A DNA stretch of 64,000 bases. Source: Carposina sasakii (lineage: Eukaryota > Arthropoda > Insecta > Lepidoptera > Carposinidae). The stretch is taken from NCBI GenBank assembly GCA_014607495.2, contig CP053157.1, forward strand, positions 8,308,001 to 8,372,000, read 5' to 3'. Below the pieces are notes generated by a model that was not told the DNA's origin, ran no database searches, and worked only from the letters and a program-made list of their open reading frames with translations. The position numbers and the translations under genes were made by a program. Of the stretch, positions 22,296 through 32,250 are shown piece by piece (position 1 is the stretch's first letter; each line of letters starts with the position of its first letter).

Positions 22296-22585
22296 ATGAT
22301 CGATAGTGTGGATTTAGCAGAACACGGGTCGAATGTCATTAGGGCATGTACACAGGTACAGCGCGTTATCCATTACGTAACGAACTTTGCTTCGAACGAT
22401 TCATTAGAAACCCATTCATCTCCGCCCGGGACGTACGTAAATCGTGGAGTAAACACAAACTGCGCAACTACGGATTCTTTTTATACCGTGTGTTTGAAAG
22501 GCTTGAATCGGGTTTACGTGCAAACCTTATTGATTTGCCTACGCTAAAAAGGTTTATATGGAAGTACCTGTATGTTTTTGTGTAG
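22296..22585 (+). pseudogene. Possible Tc1/mariner-type transposase relic
   Basis: A 79-codon frame from 22346 contains RNPFISARDVRKSW followed by FERLESGLRA. This resembles the second helix-turn-helix region of Tc1-family transposases, where a 'SAR.VR..W' stretch is followed by TVRRRL.EAGL. The match is weak and has an internal anomaly (FFLYRV where STRTV would be expected). There is no DDE catalytic domain downstream; the frame stops at 22585. If correct, it is an old fragment. The overlapping frame from 22296 is the same region in another phase. Confidence 0.4.
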
Positions 22586-23343
22586 TTATTTACCTTTAAC
22601 TTAACATTGCTTTAGCTTAGCTTAGCTATTGTGGAGATGTAGCGAAATATATAGGCGAAAAAACAAAAATGCGGGCTTCGTGTTGTATTTTGCATGAAAT
22701 TTATGTTAAGCACTTTTTATTCGTATTAAAATTATATTGCTTTACGTGGGAAAAACTTAGCGGGCAATGATTACTTGTTACCTAGTAAAGCTTAAATGAT
22801 TAAATCTATAATAGGAGTTTACTGTTGGATTTTCCATATATGACCTGAGCCAGCCAAAGTGGTAGTATTATCGCTAGGTATTCACGTGCTAGTCCTAAGT
22901 ACTCCATTTATAATGTTAATCCTGAGATAGTAAGTCGTTGAAACTGGTAGTCCCTTTCTTCTCAGAATATCGATCGTCCGAAAATCATAATCCCTAACAA
23001 GTTTGCTATAATCATCACTTTCCATAATGTTCGCGTATATTGTATATTACCTAATCGTCTTTAATTCTAATACTTTGGTGCCATAAAATCGGGTGCTATA
23101 ATGATTAGATGTCCTAATTTTTCTTGCTATAAAGTCCTAACTGTTATATTGTAGATTATACGTTAGACCGAATGGTGGTTTATAACAATATTAGAGCATT
23201 ATTTAAAACAAAAATTAGGATGAATAAAAAAAACAGGCACTTAGTCTAGTCTAGTCTGCCCTACCCCTAGAGTGCAACATAAAAGCGCGTGGGACCGCCG
23301 GAGTCCCGCAGCGCCGGAGCCGTGACAGAAACCATGCCTGCTC
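22586..23343. other. No feature recognised
   Basis: AT-rich DNA. TTAGCTTAGCTTAGCTA near 22611 is a minor repeat. 23260-23340 is GC-richer and unrecognised. Confidence 0.5.
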
Positions 23344-23419
23344 ATGCTTGCTTGCATGTTGCATGCTTGCTTGCATGCTGCATGCTTGCTTGCATGCTGC
23401 ATGCTTGCTTGCATGCTGC
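23344..23419. repeat. Tandem repeat, four 19-bp units
   Basis: Four head-to-tail copies of ATGCTTGCTTGCATGCTGC at 23344, 23363, 23382 and 23401. Only one base differs (T for C in the first unit). The unit contains palindromic GCATGC. The minus-strand frame over it (His, Ala, Ser, Lys and Gln repeats) comes from the array. The high identity suggests recent expansion. Confidence 0.95.
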
Positions 23420-23940
23420 ATAGTTGAATAAAACAAGAAAGTTGTTATTGGAAGGTTAGGTCCGTTAGGACTTACAACTATTATAGAAAAGCATTTTATG
23501 TCTTATGAATATTATAGATTGTGATATTTATAGCAAAAAAATTTGGTCATATTATATTTAGGGATTTCGGTTATCAGGCAAGTGATATTATAGGACATTA
23601 AGTTAAGGCTACTTATAATTCGGACACATGATGATTATGTCACAAAATATTATGACTCGTTAGGATAAAAAAATTATGAGACAAAATAGAGAACCGTTGA
23701 AACTATTATGGCGACAACACAATCAGTTGGCAATTTAAAACCTATGCAGAACCGCATCAAAATGAAAATTTTGTAGCTAGCTTGCAATTCGAAACCAGCC
23801 GTCTGAATAGACACACCTACGTTCTCAATCAAAGTTATACAATTAAGTCTGGATTCAAATTGAACTAGCATAATCAACAGGTATGTCTGACCGTGCAGAA
23901 TAAATCTGCCATTGTGCGCGGTCTACATTCAAATTCATGC
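23420..23940. other. No feature recognised
   Basis: AT-rich DNA without supported features. A 67-codon frame at 23674-23877 has no motif. Confidence 0.5.
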
Positions 23941-24085
23941 TGAAGCGCTCGGTTAGTTAGTGCGACTGCAAGTTTCTAACTTGACAAATATAAAGCGCGG
24001 CGTTGTTGCGGACGCGAGCGGTTAGGACTCTGTCTCAATACGGCACCACGGCGCCGGCAGAGGCGCCGGCGGTGACTTTTTTAAA
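23941..24085 (+). promoter_or_regulatory. TATA-like box before a GC-rich island
   Basis: TATAAAG at 23989-23995 sits directly before a GC-rich block (23996-24080) with GGCGCCGGCAGAGGCGCCGG. This is the strongest GC contrast in the window. A TATA element followed by GC-rich DNA would fit a core promoter, but no first exon can be shown downstream; an ATG at 24163 opens fewer than 25 codons. Part of the block, CCGGCGGTGAC, recurs at 24474, so the island may belong to a repeat. Confidence 0.25.
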
Positions 24086-24761
24086 ATTAGTTTATCCCGA
24101 AGGAAAGGCAAGGGGAACTAAGCCCATACAGCCATTGTCTTTAGTAAATAATTTCTGGATTTATGATGGATGATATTAATGATAAATGGAAACGTCGGGA
24201 AAATCTTCAAGAATGGGCGTAGAATTAGTAAAGATCAAAAAGAATTGCAAAAACAACTTACGTGAGCCCATGAAGAGATCGTATTCCGACTAAAGTTTTA
24301 TTTAGCTTACCCGCATATAAAACCATGCACACGCACTAGATTCACATCACAAGTAAACAAAATATAACTTATCTACCAGCACATCACTTCACGGGACACA
24401 TGCAAGCATAAATTTTGATTTTTACCAGGAAAATTAACCCGCTCCCTTCCAGCTTTTTTCCCGCCGAGTCCCCGGCGGTGACATCGTCTATTTTTTTTAT
24501 TTTTATTTTTCAAGTTATTTACAACACAGCACATAACATGGAATGAATGAGTAATTAAGTTTGTATATAAAATGCCAATACACGGTAATAACAGTTATAA
24601 TGAAAAGTAAAGTATGAGTTAGTGTCTAAGCATCCATAAATTTAAAAAAACACAGTATGACGATTTATAACATATATCCCGAGACTAGAAAAAGGAATGG
24701 GAGTGGGGAGTAATATGAATCAATAAATTTTATTAAATATTGTATACATATATAATGCATT
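24086..24761. other. No gene recognised; direct repeat of the GC block
   Basis: CCGGCGGTGAC at 24067 recurs at 24474 inside CGAGTCCCCGGCGGTGACAT. The two direct repeats flank about 400 bp of ordinary DNA. A decayed mobile element is possible, but no further ends could be defined. Confidence 0.35.
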
Positions 24762-24965
24762 GACGGCCGCTTGGTCTAGTAGGTAGTGACCCTGCCTGCG
24801 ACGCCATAGGTCCTGGGTTCGAATCCCGGTAGGTGCAAACATTGATATGATGAATATTGATGTTTGTTTCCGAGTCATGGATGTTTCTATACTTATCTAT
24901 ATATTATAATGTGGGACTAGGTTAATGTGTTGTGTAGTGTGTGAATATTTATTTATTATAAATAA
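24762..24965 (+). mobile_element. tRNA-derived SINE, family S, copy 2 (best preserved)
   Basis: The tRNA-like head starts GACGGCCGCTTGGTCTAGTA. Its A box (TGGTCTAGTAGGTAGTGAC) and B box (GGTTCGAATCC) are close to tRNA consensus, so it keeps an internal polymerase III promoter. The body runs through ATGGATGTTTCTATACTTAT to TGTGTGAATATTTATTTATT. The body and tail match the copies at 5546 and 36408. It encodes nothing and would depend on a LINE for retroposition. Confidence 0.9.
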
Positions 24966-25654
24966 GGAAATATTATAATAAAAATAAAACTGAGACTTAA
25001 TTAAATATAAATATTATGTAACAAAATATTATGAAAAAATTATGAGCAGTACCTAATAGGGGACGAGTCACGCCGATCGTTGGATGAGCTCCAAAATGTG
25101 GTTAACAATATATATAAAAGAAAGTAGCTTAGAACCAGAAAACGGACATAGGATACTTTTTAGTTTATGTTAGTTGTTGTTAGCTTTTTTAGTATTGTAA
25201 TAAAGGAATAACGACGTACTATCGAGTTTCTCAGTAAGATTAGACGACAAAGAGTTTACGCTCATACAAATTCTGTTCTCGCATAATGTACAGCACAATG
25301 CGTTGTAGCATCAGGTGAATGGTGAACCTTTAGGTTCATCTTTTCGTTTCGACAGCTTCGTATGTATATGGACATCAACTGTACGTGTATGTTTTGATAA
25401 CACTGAGATGCTGAGAAGACTCCCTACCTGTGCTGATATAGTATTTCTTGGTAGCTAAACTGTGGCGCCGCCAGTGGTATCCCGTAGAGACACCGCTTTA
25501 GTAAAAGTTTTCTCTTTGCAAGGCCAATGTTGATTCACACCGAATGCGAGTGAACCAATATCCATAGCGCTACATTTCAGCAACATACCAGAAACTAATC
25601 TCCTAGTTTCCTTGAAACATAAATAGTTAATAAATATAATTTAATTATTAAGTC
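24966..25654. other. No gene recognised; LTR-like patch at about 25100-25230
   Basis: A stretch with TATATATAAAAG (about 25109) followed roughly 80 bp later by AATAAAGG has the promoter-then-polyadenylation order of a solo LTR. I see no target duplication or TG...CA ends, so the call stays tentative. The rest is ordinary. Confidence 0.3.
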
Positions 25655-25740
25655 ATCTCTGGTAGAGATAAGCTTGCCATTGTACATGCAACTCTTCTTT
25701 TATGTTGTATGCCATTCTTTTTGTGATAATTACAATTGAA
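25655..25740 (+). repeat. LINE 3' tail fragment
   Basis: AGAGATAAGCTTGCCATTGTAC matches the style of the 7946-8032 fragment and of lepidopteran LINE 3' ends. Only the tail is present. Confidence 0.45.
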
Positions 25741-27130
25741 ATTAGTGGCAATGCACTGCAAGATTATCTAGTAATTGATCTACTAACATATTATTTTAAA
25801 TATCCATTTTTACAAGAGTAGTAGCTAAAATGTAATGTAATTCAAATTCCTTAAAAAATGAGCATTTAATTGTATCATACAAATTAGTCTATAGTTTCTT
25901 GGTAAGTATAGCAACTATTTGGCTATTGATATTGCCTTGTATTATGATAATAATTTCTGGCCGTTATGCTACGCTGCACCAACTTACACATACTAAGAGA
26001 CAATGCGTTGTAGCGTCAGGCATACATTTGCATACATTTAAATGTGCATCTATTACTGAGGTAGGAATTATGACAGAAAGAGTTATCTGCACTTTTGGAA
26101 TCCGAGGTCTGTGTTCTATAAACTAAAATTCAGAAGACTTCTTGTCTACTAAAAACAATATTACGTATAACCAGTATTGCAATTCGGTCCATGTTACAAC
26201 CAATAATAACTGTGCATAGGTTTATTAACATTAGCACAATATTGTTTTTTTCTTCTGATTTTGGATGTTTTCGATTTCCCAGAGATATAATTACATACGG
26301 CATCTCATCTTAAATGCAACGCAGAAGGATTATCAAGTTTAAAAATTTCAAATACATTTTGCAATATAAGGAACTGCAAACTGTTGTAAGATCCTTCTCT
26401 TTTGTATACGAAGTTCTTACATCAGTACCTATATATTTCGGTTAAATTATGCAAACTTTATCTATTCACACAGTTTAGCACAACACTCCTGAATAATTTG
26501 GGAAGCGAAACAACTTCTCACACGCCGTTTTAATGAATAGTAAATTTAAATCATTACGCAAAGTTGCCACTGCGTAAAGTTCACGCAAAGATGTCGCGGA
26601 AGTCTCTAGTTACTCAAGCAATATGTCTTCTAAAGTTATAATGGAATAATTTTGACGCCACCCACTGCAAGAAACAGTGGCCCGTGAGTTAGCTCGTTAC
26701 GTCGGTGTATTGTGCGAGGTGTGTTGTTCGTCACCCAGAACGCAAACAGTCTCAAGTTACAGACTCACGAAATTAAAATGGCCGCCGACACAACCACTAA
26801 AGTTGGGAGTCTAGTAATTGATGTTTACTAGAAGTTCTGGCATGTTTGCGTATAGCAAGTATTGAACTGAAGAGGAATTTCATTATAGGTAAAACTTATC
26901 TTTACATCTTAAAAGCTGAAGAGTTTAAAAGAGGGGGTTGTGAAAATTTTGACAAGCTTTTTGAAAAATTACTTCTTAAATGCGAAACCTATTTATGTGC
27001 AAATACACACAATCTACATTTTCGAGAATTATTAAAATAAAAAACAATAAAACACCACATTAATATAACATAAAGGAAAACAGTACAAGGTAGGTACATA
27101 AAGAAAACATTTAAACCCCTTTACAGCCGA
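25741..27130. other. No gene recognised
   Basis: AT-rich DNA with a GC-richer patch at 26650-26800. Frames at 25899-26126 and 26846-27040 lack motifs. Confidence 0.5.
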
Positions 27131-27295
27131 ATGAACAGAAGTGTAACACAAGTTAAAGTTGGCAAGGAGACTCGGGCAATAAAACAAAGGCCCGATGCGG
27201 TGCGCGATGCAGAGCCGATGTTATCGCTCTCGGCCGAGTGTAAGCCGGTAAAGGAACGAAAGAAACTTCCGAGACCCAAAACTTTTGTCATGTAA
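27131..27295 (+). CDS. Possible short open frame or exon, 54 residues
   Basis: ATG at 27131 opens 54 codons to TAA at 27293-27295. The product begins MNRSVTQVKVGKETRAIK and ends in a basic, proline-containing segment, KERKKLPRPKTFVM. The frame lies in a GC-rich island within AT-rich DNA, with little codon bias toward AT. Just upstream is a splice-acceptor-like CCCCTTTACAG (27118-27128). A donor-like GAGT|GTAAGC lies inside the frame, so the exon could end earlier. No protein family is recognised. It may be a true exon, a small protein or chance. Confidence 0.25.
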   Translation: MNRSVTQVKVGKETRAIKQRPDAVRDAEPMLSLSAECKPVKERKKLPRPKTFVM

Positions 27296-29773
27296 CAATG
27301 TAATTAGCCCTCGGGACTTCAGCCCAACTTGTAACAAATTCTTTATCTCGCCTCAGCGTTTTCACTTAGATACTAAAATTTAAATTGCAAACTTAATTAC
27401 GCAGATTGCTTTTAAGGAATGCGTGAATAACATTGTTTTGGTATACTTAACATAGTTTACGTTGGGGTTCATCTTGAGCAAATAATTAATTACATTGAAA
27501 CTGTAAGGTTTTCTTGAATATATTCGAATTTCTTTGAAAAAATAATTTGCTATTGAAAATTAATACGAAAAACTTCTGTCCTACTTTTGGAAAAAAATTT
27601 CAGTTGTGCCGTTACCATCGGTTTCTTGAAGACATAAAATTCGTTATTTTCAGTTAATTTACGCGATATGATTATTGCTAAGTAGAGTAGTCGCAAAAAT
27701 TTTATTTGTCTGATTTTTACTAAATATTTGCATCTTTTTAAACACCGCATATATTTGTACAGGTATTTATGATCGATAGATTGATGTGGTTATTTGTGTA
27801 CTGTACATGGATTATCCAAGCGCACACGTAATTGTACTCGTATTCGTGACTTTTTGAGTTAACTTCAAGTTGAGTTGAGTTAAAACTAATGCAAATATAA
27901 ATAGTTTGCGAAATGCGAAAACAGTAACGTTAGAGTTGTTCTCGACCATAATTGGAAACTGACATGCGTAAAGTAATAATGTACGACGTATGTCAGCGGT
28001 TGCAACGTACATTTACTCACAAAGAGAAGACAACGTAAGATATTGCGCGTACGAAATACTTTTTCTCTATCTACATCTGGAAAAAAGCATCTAGAGATAA
28101 ATGGTTTTAGTACGACTTTGCCTTTACTTTACTTTTACTTCTTAAAAAAAAAATCCTAATGGTATGACAACTACAAAGTTATTCTACTTACTAAGAAATC
28201 AAATATTTAAATTACTCTAGGTACGTAGCCTATCTGAAATTATATTGGATGTAAAATGAAATTCAAAAACCGTCACACTCAGCTGACTCATGAAAATTTA
28301 AGTAAAACTTCTGAAACTTGGCTCGGAAATACTTTACCTAAATATCCCTATTCATTAATTTTAACTTTTGCCGAACTTATTACTTTATAACATCGTTCAG
28401 ATGGACAAATAAGATTTAAGTGGCTTGGAATGTTTTTATACAGGCTTATAAAGGTTATTCTTTATGTAGGGTACAGTAAGTTTATTAATCAGTATTTAAT
28501 AAATATTCATAAACACAATTAACCTCATACCCGTGAAGTGTTGAAGGTGCCCTGAATAATTTGCAAGTTTTATCCCATATGACAATGGTCTAAATGCCTC
28601 GTTCACCTCTTCCATGTAAAGTGTCAAGTTATTTATATGTCAAATAAAATCTCAGGTAAAAGTTATTTTGAATTTTACCACATCTGAATATGTCTAATCA
28701 ATGGATATATAGGTAGAGTCACGTAAAGTTATTTCCAACTTTACATGGAGATGTTGAGTGAGGCCCAGAAGTCACCACTGTGAAAAATAATTAATATGAA
28801 CCGTTAAACATATTTGTTCGAAGATGATGATAAAAAAATGAAGCACTTGTAATGATACCTATCTGTAAATGCGCGACGAATCCTCATAAAACCCAAGTAC
28901 AGTCGGGTCTAAATAACGACGCCCATAAAAGGACCTTTCTGAATAAAATTAATAACAAAACAACATTACACTGTCCGTGGAAGAGTTCATTTGCATTTCT
29001 GAATCAAAATGTTATCATAATTATGGACCTGATAGTCCCCTGAAGCTCGTTGAATGTTAAATGTGAAATGATCCGTGTGGCTTGTTCCCCGCTAGTATGG
29101 AAAAGTTTATTTAGATTCGCTGTGTTTTAGTATTGAGTTTGACTCCTGAAGTTTCCGTCCATGTCACTCTCGCGAAACGAGGTCAAGCGAGTCTCAAGTG
29201 TTGCACTATCTGCGCTTTGTTACAGAAAAGTTTTCGTCTCAAAAAATATGTTTCTAGATAAAAGTGTGCGTAAAAATACGTGGAACTGCCCGCAGTAACA
29301 GTAAAATGGAGTATAGGGATGAATGTGCATGATAAAAGGATGTTATGTTTTCCCCAAAACAATGTGGGTTTGAGGTTGATATGAAAAGGTATTCTTTAGA
29401 ATATAAAATGCGGAATCTATTAAAATCTACTAGAATAGCTTTAAAGCGGCATTCGACTTTTCAGAGCACTTGGAGTTATTTAATTCGTTAAAATTATTTT
29501 TGGTGGAAAGCAAATATATTAGGGACACGTCAAAGCGTAGTATTCTTCGATAGATAAAAAAACGAAAGATAGAAAAATACCTGAATCTATTCCTTCACTT
29601 AAATAAAAAGCCATTTCATAGAATTGATATTTAAATTTGGTTTAGATGTGAATAATGGGTTAGCTTTTGCTCGCGTCAGCCCTTGTTATCCAATGTGATA
29701 TTTATGCCATTCAATTCATATATCCTATTTGAGACATAATAATACATAAATGCCAACAGCTAGATTGTATGCT
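27296..29773. other. No gene recognised
   Basis: Long AT-rich stretch without repeats that I can define. Frames at 27550-27750, 27812-28012 and 28852-29043 show no motif. A small GC-richer patch lies at 29150-29225. Confidence 0.5.
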
Positions 29774-30100
29774 ATTATAAAATTATTAATAAAGAAAATG
29801 GAAAAAAATTCCTCACCCGAGTGGGAATCGAACCTACGACCTCTGCATACTGTGCTAGTGCTCTAATCACTGAGCTACCGGGTCAATTACTCGGATGTCG
29901 AATTGTACCACTCTTTTCTAAAATACATATTGGCAACGTTATTTTTCATCCCGATAGCTATACACTAGGCAAATCTCGGCAAAGCGGAAAACGGACAAAG
30001 CTGAATCCCTCAGCACAATGTTTAAAGATGAAACGATCAACCATATCCTAACGGATTATATTAATGGAGAAGTGTTTTTTATAAATTTATCTTAGTCAAG
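29774..30100 (-). mobile_element. tRNA-like repeat D, full unit
   Basis: Minus-strand unit. In the sense direction it opens with CTTGACTAAGATAAATTTAT (30100 side). A body with CCGTTAGGATATGGTTGATC and ATTGTGCTGAGGGATTCAGC follows. Then comes a tRNA-like module at 29813-29886, which starts GACCCGGTAGCTCAGTG and has the B box GGTTCGATTCCCACTC. The end is TTTCTTTATTAATAATTTTA. The D-arm and T-arm pair well. Unlike a normal SINE, the tRNA-like part is internal. Protein-like frames here (ending in 'ELPGQ') are translations of the tRNA-like DNA. Confidence 0.85.
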
Positions 30101-30330
30101 TATCCTATTAGTAAAATATTCATGTGCATTTGTAGGTCAGTTGGCTCCTTCACATCATGCCCTGACTTTAAGTCTACTGTCTGTCGTAGTAACAATTTGC
30201 AATACGTCTGGTATCATCTAGACATAGAACACTCAAACGCTTGCAAGAATATTAGTCAGGGATATGTCTCCTGCCTGCAGCTAGGCTTGACTGTGAACAC
30301 TTCGGTATCTACCAGTAACATTGTTCTATT

Positions 30331-30485
30331 TGTTAATAAATAACAAATAAATTTATTTTAATGAATTTTTATTACGAATTTGAGTTATTACACATTTACG
30401 TTGAAGAGAAGAGAGAGAAAGATGGCGATGCGCTCGGAAACGGAAAGCGAAGCTTTTTTACTTTTAATTATATTTTTTATGAACA
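30331..30485 (-). repeat. 3' LTR of the BEL/Pao element
   Basis: 155 bp, TG...CA ended on the plus strand (TGTTAATAAA...TATGAACA). It is identical to the 5' LTR except for one extra T in a T-run and a 6-bp ATTATA-type insertion near the end. Contains AATAAATTTATTTT on the reverse strand as a possible polyadenylation region. Short for this superfamily. Confidence 0.95.
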
Positions 30486-30745
30486 TAAAATTCCCGGCCG
30501 CAAAACCACTTAGTTCTAATAATATAAACTTAAAAATATTTAAACAATAGTTTGCTTTACAATTAACTATCGAATTATATAAAAGATAAACAAATTTTAT
30601 AGTAACTAAATCACTTTAAGGTGCGAAGATTTAGTTAAATTTAGCATACTGGTTAATCCTAAAATTAAAATGATATACCCTTTATATTTACCATAAAATA
30701 AAAATAAAGGTAAGTAGGTACTTATAATAGTTAGAAAACATAACA

Positions 30746-31600
30746 TTAGTCATCATAAATAGGAAAAACTGCAATCTTATTAATAGCCCTACAATGATTT
30801 TTACCATTTAGTGTTTTGAACTCTACAGATCTTACAAGACCATCGCTACCTCTGAACACTTTACTAACTCTAGCTACAGGCCAGTTCAGCGGTGAAATAT
30901 TGTCATCTATCAGCAATACCAGAACACTCTCTTTTACATCTGGTTGAACTTTTTGCCATTTAGGGCGATTAACTAATTGTGACAGATAACTCTTATGCCA
31001 AATTTTCCAAAAATCTTGCTGAATTTTTGTACATTTTTTCCAAAACCGTAAATTATTAATATTAAGTGAACTAATCATAGGCTCAGGTATGGCGTTCAAA
31101 GGTTGATTTATTAAGAAGTGACCGGGGGTCAGAAACGTAAAATCGGAGTTATCACTGGTAAACGGAGTGATCGGCCTTGAATTTAATATTCCTTCGACTT
31201 GTATTATTACAGTGTTAAATTGTTCATAAGTCAGAATTAAATTACCAATTATTCTTTTGAAGTGATACTTGGCAGATTTGACTGCTGCCTCCCAAAGTCC
31301 TCCCCACGTCGGAGAGTAGCTGGGCAGGAAACTAAATTCAATGCCACGTATGCTACAATGATCTAATACTACGGTTTGATGATCCTGAGATTTACACAAT
31401 TTATACAAATCGTTTAGCTGATTGTTAGCACCTTTGAATGTGGCAGCGTTATCGCAGTATATTCTATGAGGCAAACCCCTTCGTGAACAAAATCTCTTAA
31501 GAGCGGCTAGAAAGCATTCAGTAGTCATATCAGAGACTAATTCCAAATGAACACATTTCGTAACAAAAAACAAAGATGCAAACATAACCCTTAGATACAA
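30746..31600 (-). pseudogene. BEL/Pao integrase core and C-terminal domain
   Basis: A 284-codon frame. VTKCVHLELVSDMTTECFL is the first-strand region of the integrase fold. CDNAATFKGA carries the second catalytic Asp, and TWGGLWEAAVKSAK the Glu, so the last two members of the DDE triad are present. Downstream, ESVLVLLIDDNISPLNWPVARV and the end match the extra C-terminal domain (DUF5641-like) typical of BEL/Pao. The frame ends about 260 bp before the 3' LTR. It is out of frame with the piece that holds the zinc region and the first Asp, with a break at about 31590, so no complete integrase is made from this copy as read. Confidence 0.92.
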
Positions 31601-31895
31601 TTGAGCGTCTTAATGTAGATTGCTTAATATTAAAAGGGCCGCAATAATCAATGCCAACCTTATTAAAAACTCTGTCTTGAACAACTCTGTCATGCGGTAA
31701 GGATGCCATTAATTGTTGTGCTCTTTGAGCACGAAATTTGAAACATTGCACACACTTATTTATTACACGTTTTACAAGTGTTACGGCGCCTACTATGTAA
31801 TATTTCCTAGATAAACTAGATACCGTCAACTTTAAACCAGCATGCAATAAGGAACAGTGCTCATTTCTAATTATCATACATATTACATGTGACAT
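31530..31895 (-). pseudogene. BEL/Pao integrase N-terminal zinc region
   Basis: A 121-codon frame. HAGLKLTVSSLSRKYYI followed by CVQCFKFRAQ gives the His and the Cys-x2-Cys pair of an H2C2 integrase zinc finger. VGIDYCGPF gives the first catalytic Asp. The sequence continues in another frame at about 31600. Between 31896 and 32250 the minus strand still encodes integrase-linker-like sequence (for example RVGGRLDNANIPY near 31935-31975) but with stops and frame changes. Confidence 0.88.
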
Positions 31896-32250
31896 TGCAA
31901 TTCTTTGGCAATATTACAGGATGCCTTTGTGTGTATGGTATGTTGGCATTATCCAGTCTACCACCAACACGCATAATGCGATCAGCATCAATGAACGGGC
32001 TTAACTTACTTAAGTTAGACTTAACTATTACAGATTTATTTATATTTGCAATATCTTCGAAAAATGCAATGATTGAACATGTTTTACAATAATATTCATT
32101 GCTGTGAAATACTCTTTACGCTCAATTGCTTAGACAAGCATCGGTCATCTCTTTGAAGTTTGCAATTTTTTATAAAACGCATTACATAACATACTACACG
32201 TTGAAGCTTTACAATAGATGAAAATGCTGATAGAGGTAAAACTTCATGAA

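Noticed and set aside
23344..23419. CRISPR array
   Set aside because: Units are contiguous with no spacers, and the genome is that of an animal.
24762..24840. Functional tRNA gene in SINE family S
   Set aside because: It is followed by a conserved SINE body shared with 5546 and 36408 rather than a terminator.
29821..30051. A 76-codon frame starting MGIEPTTSAYCASALITELPG
   Set aside because: It is the translation of the tRNA-like module of repeat D. 'GIEPTTS' and 'EWESNPRPL' peptides are typical artefacts of tRNA-derived DNA. The same applies to frames at 54281-54616 and 55072-55263.
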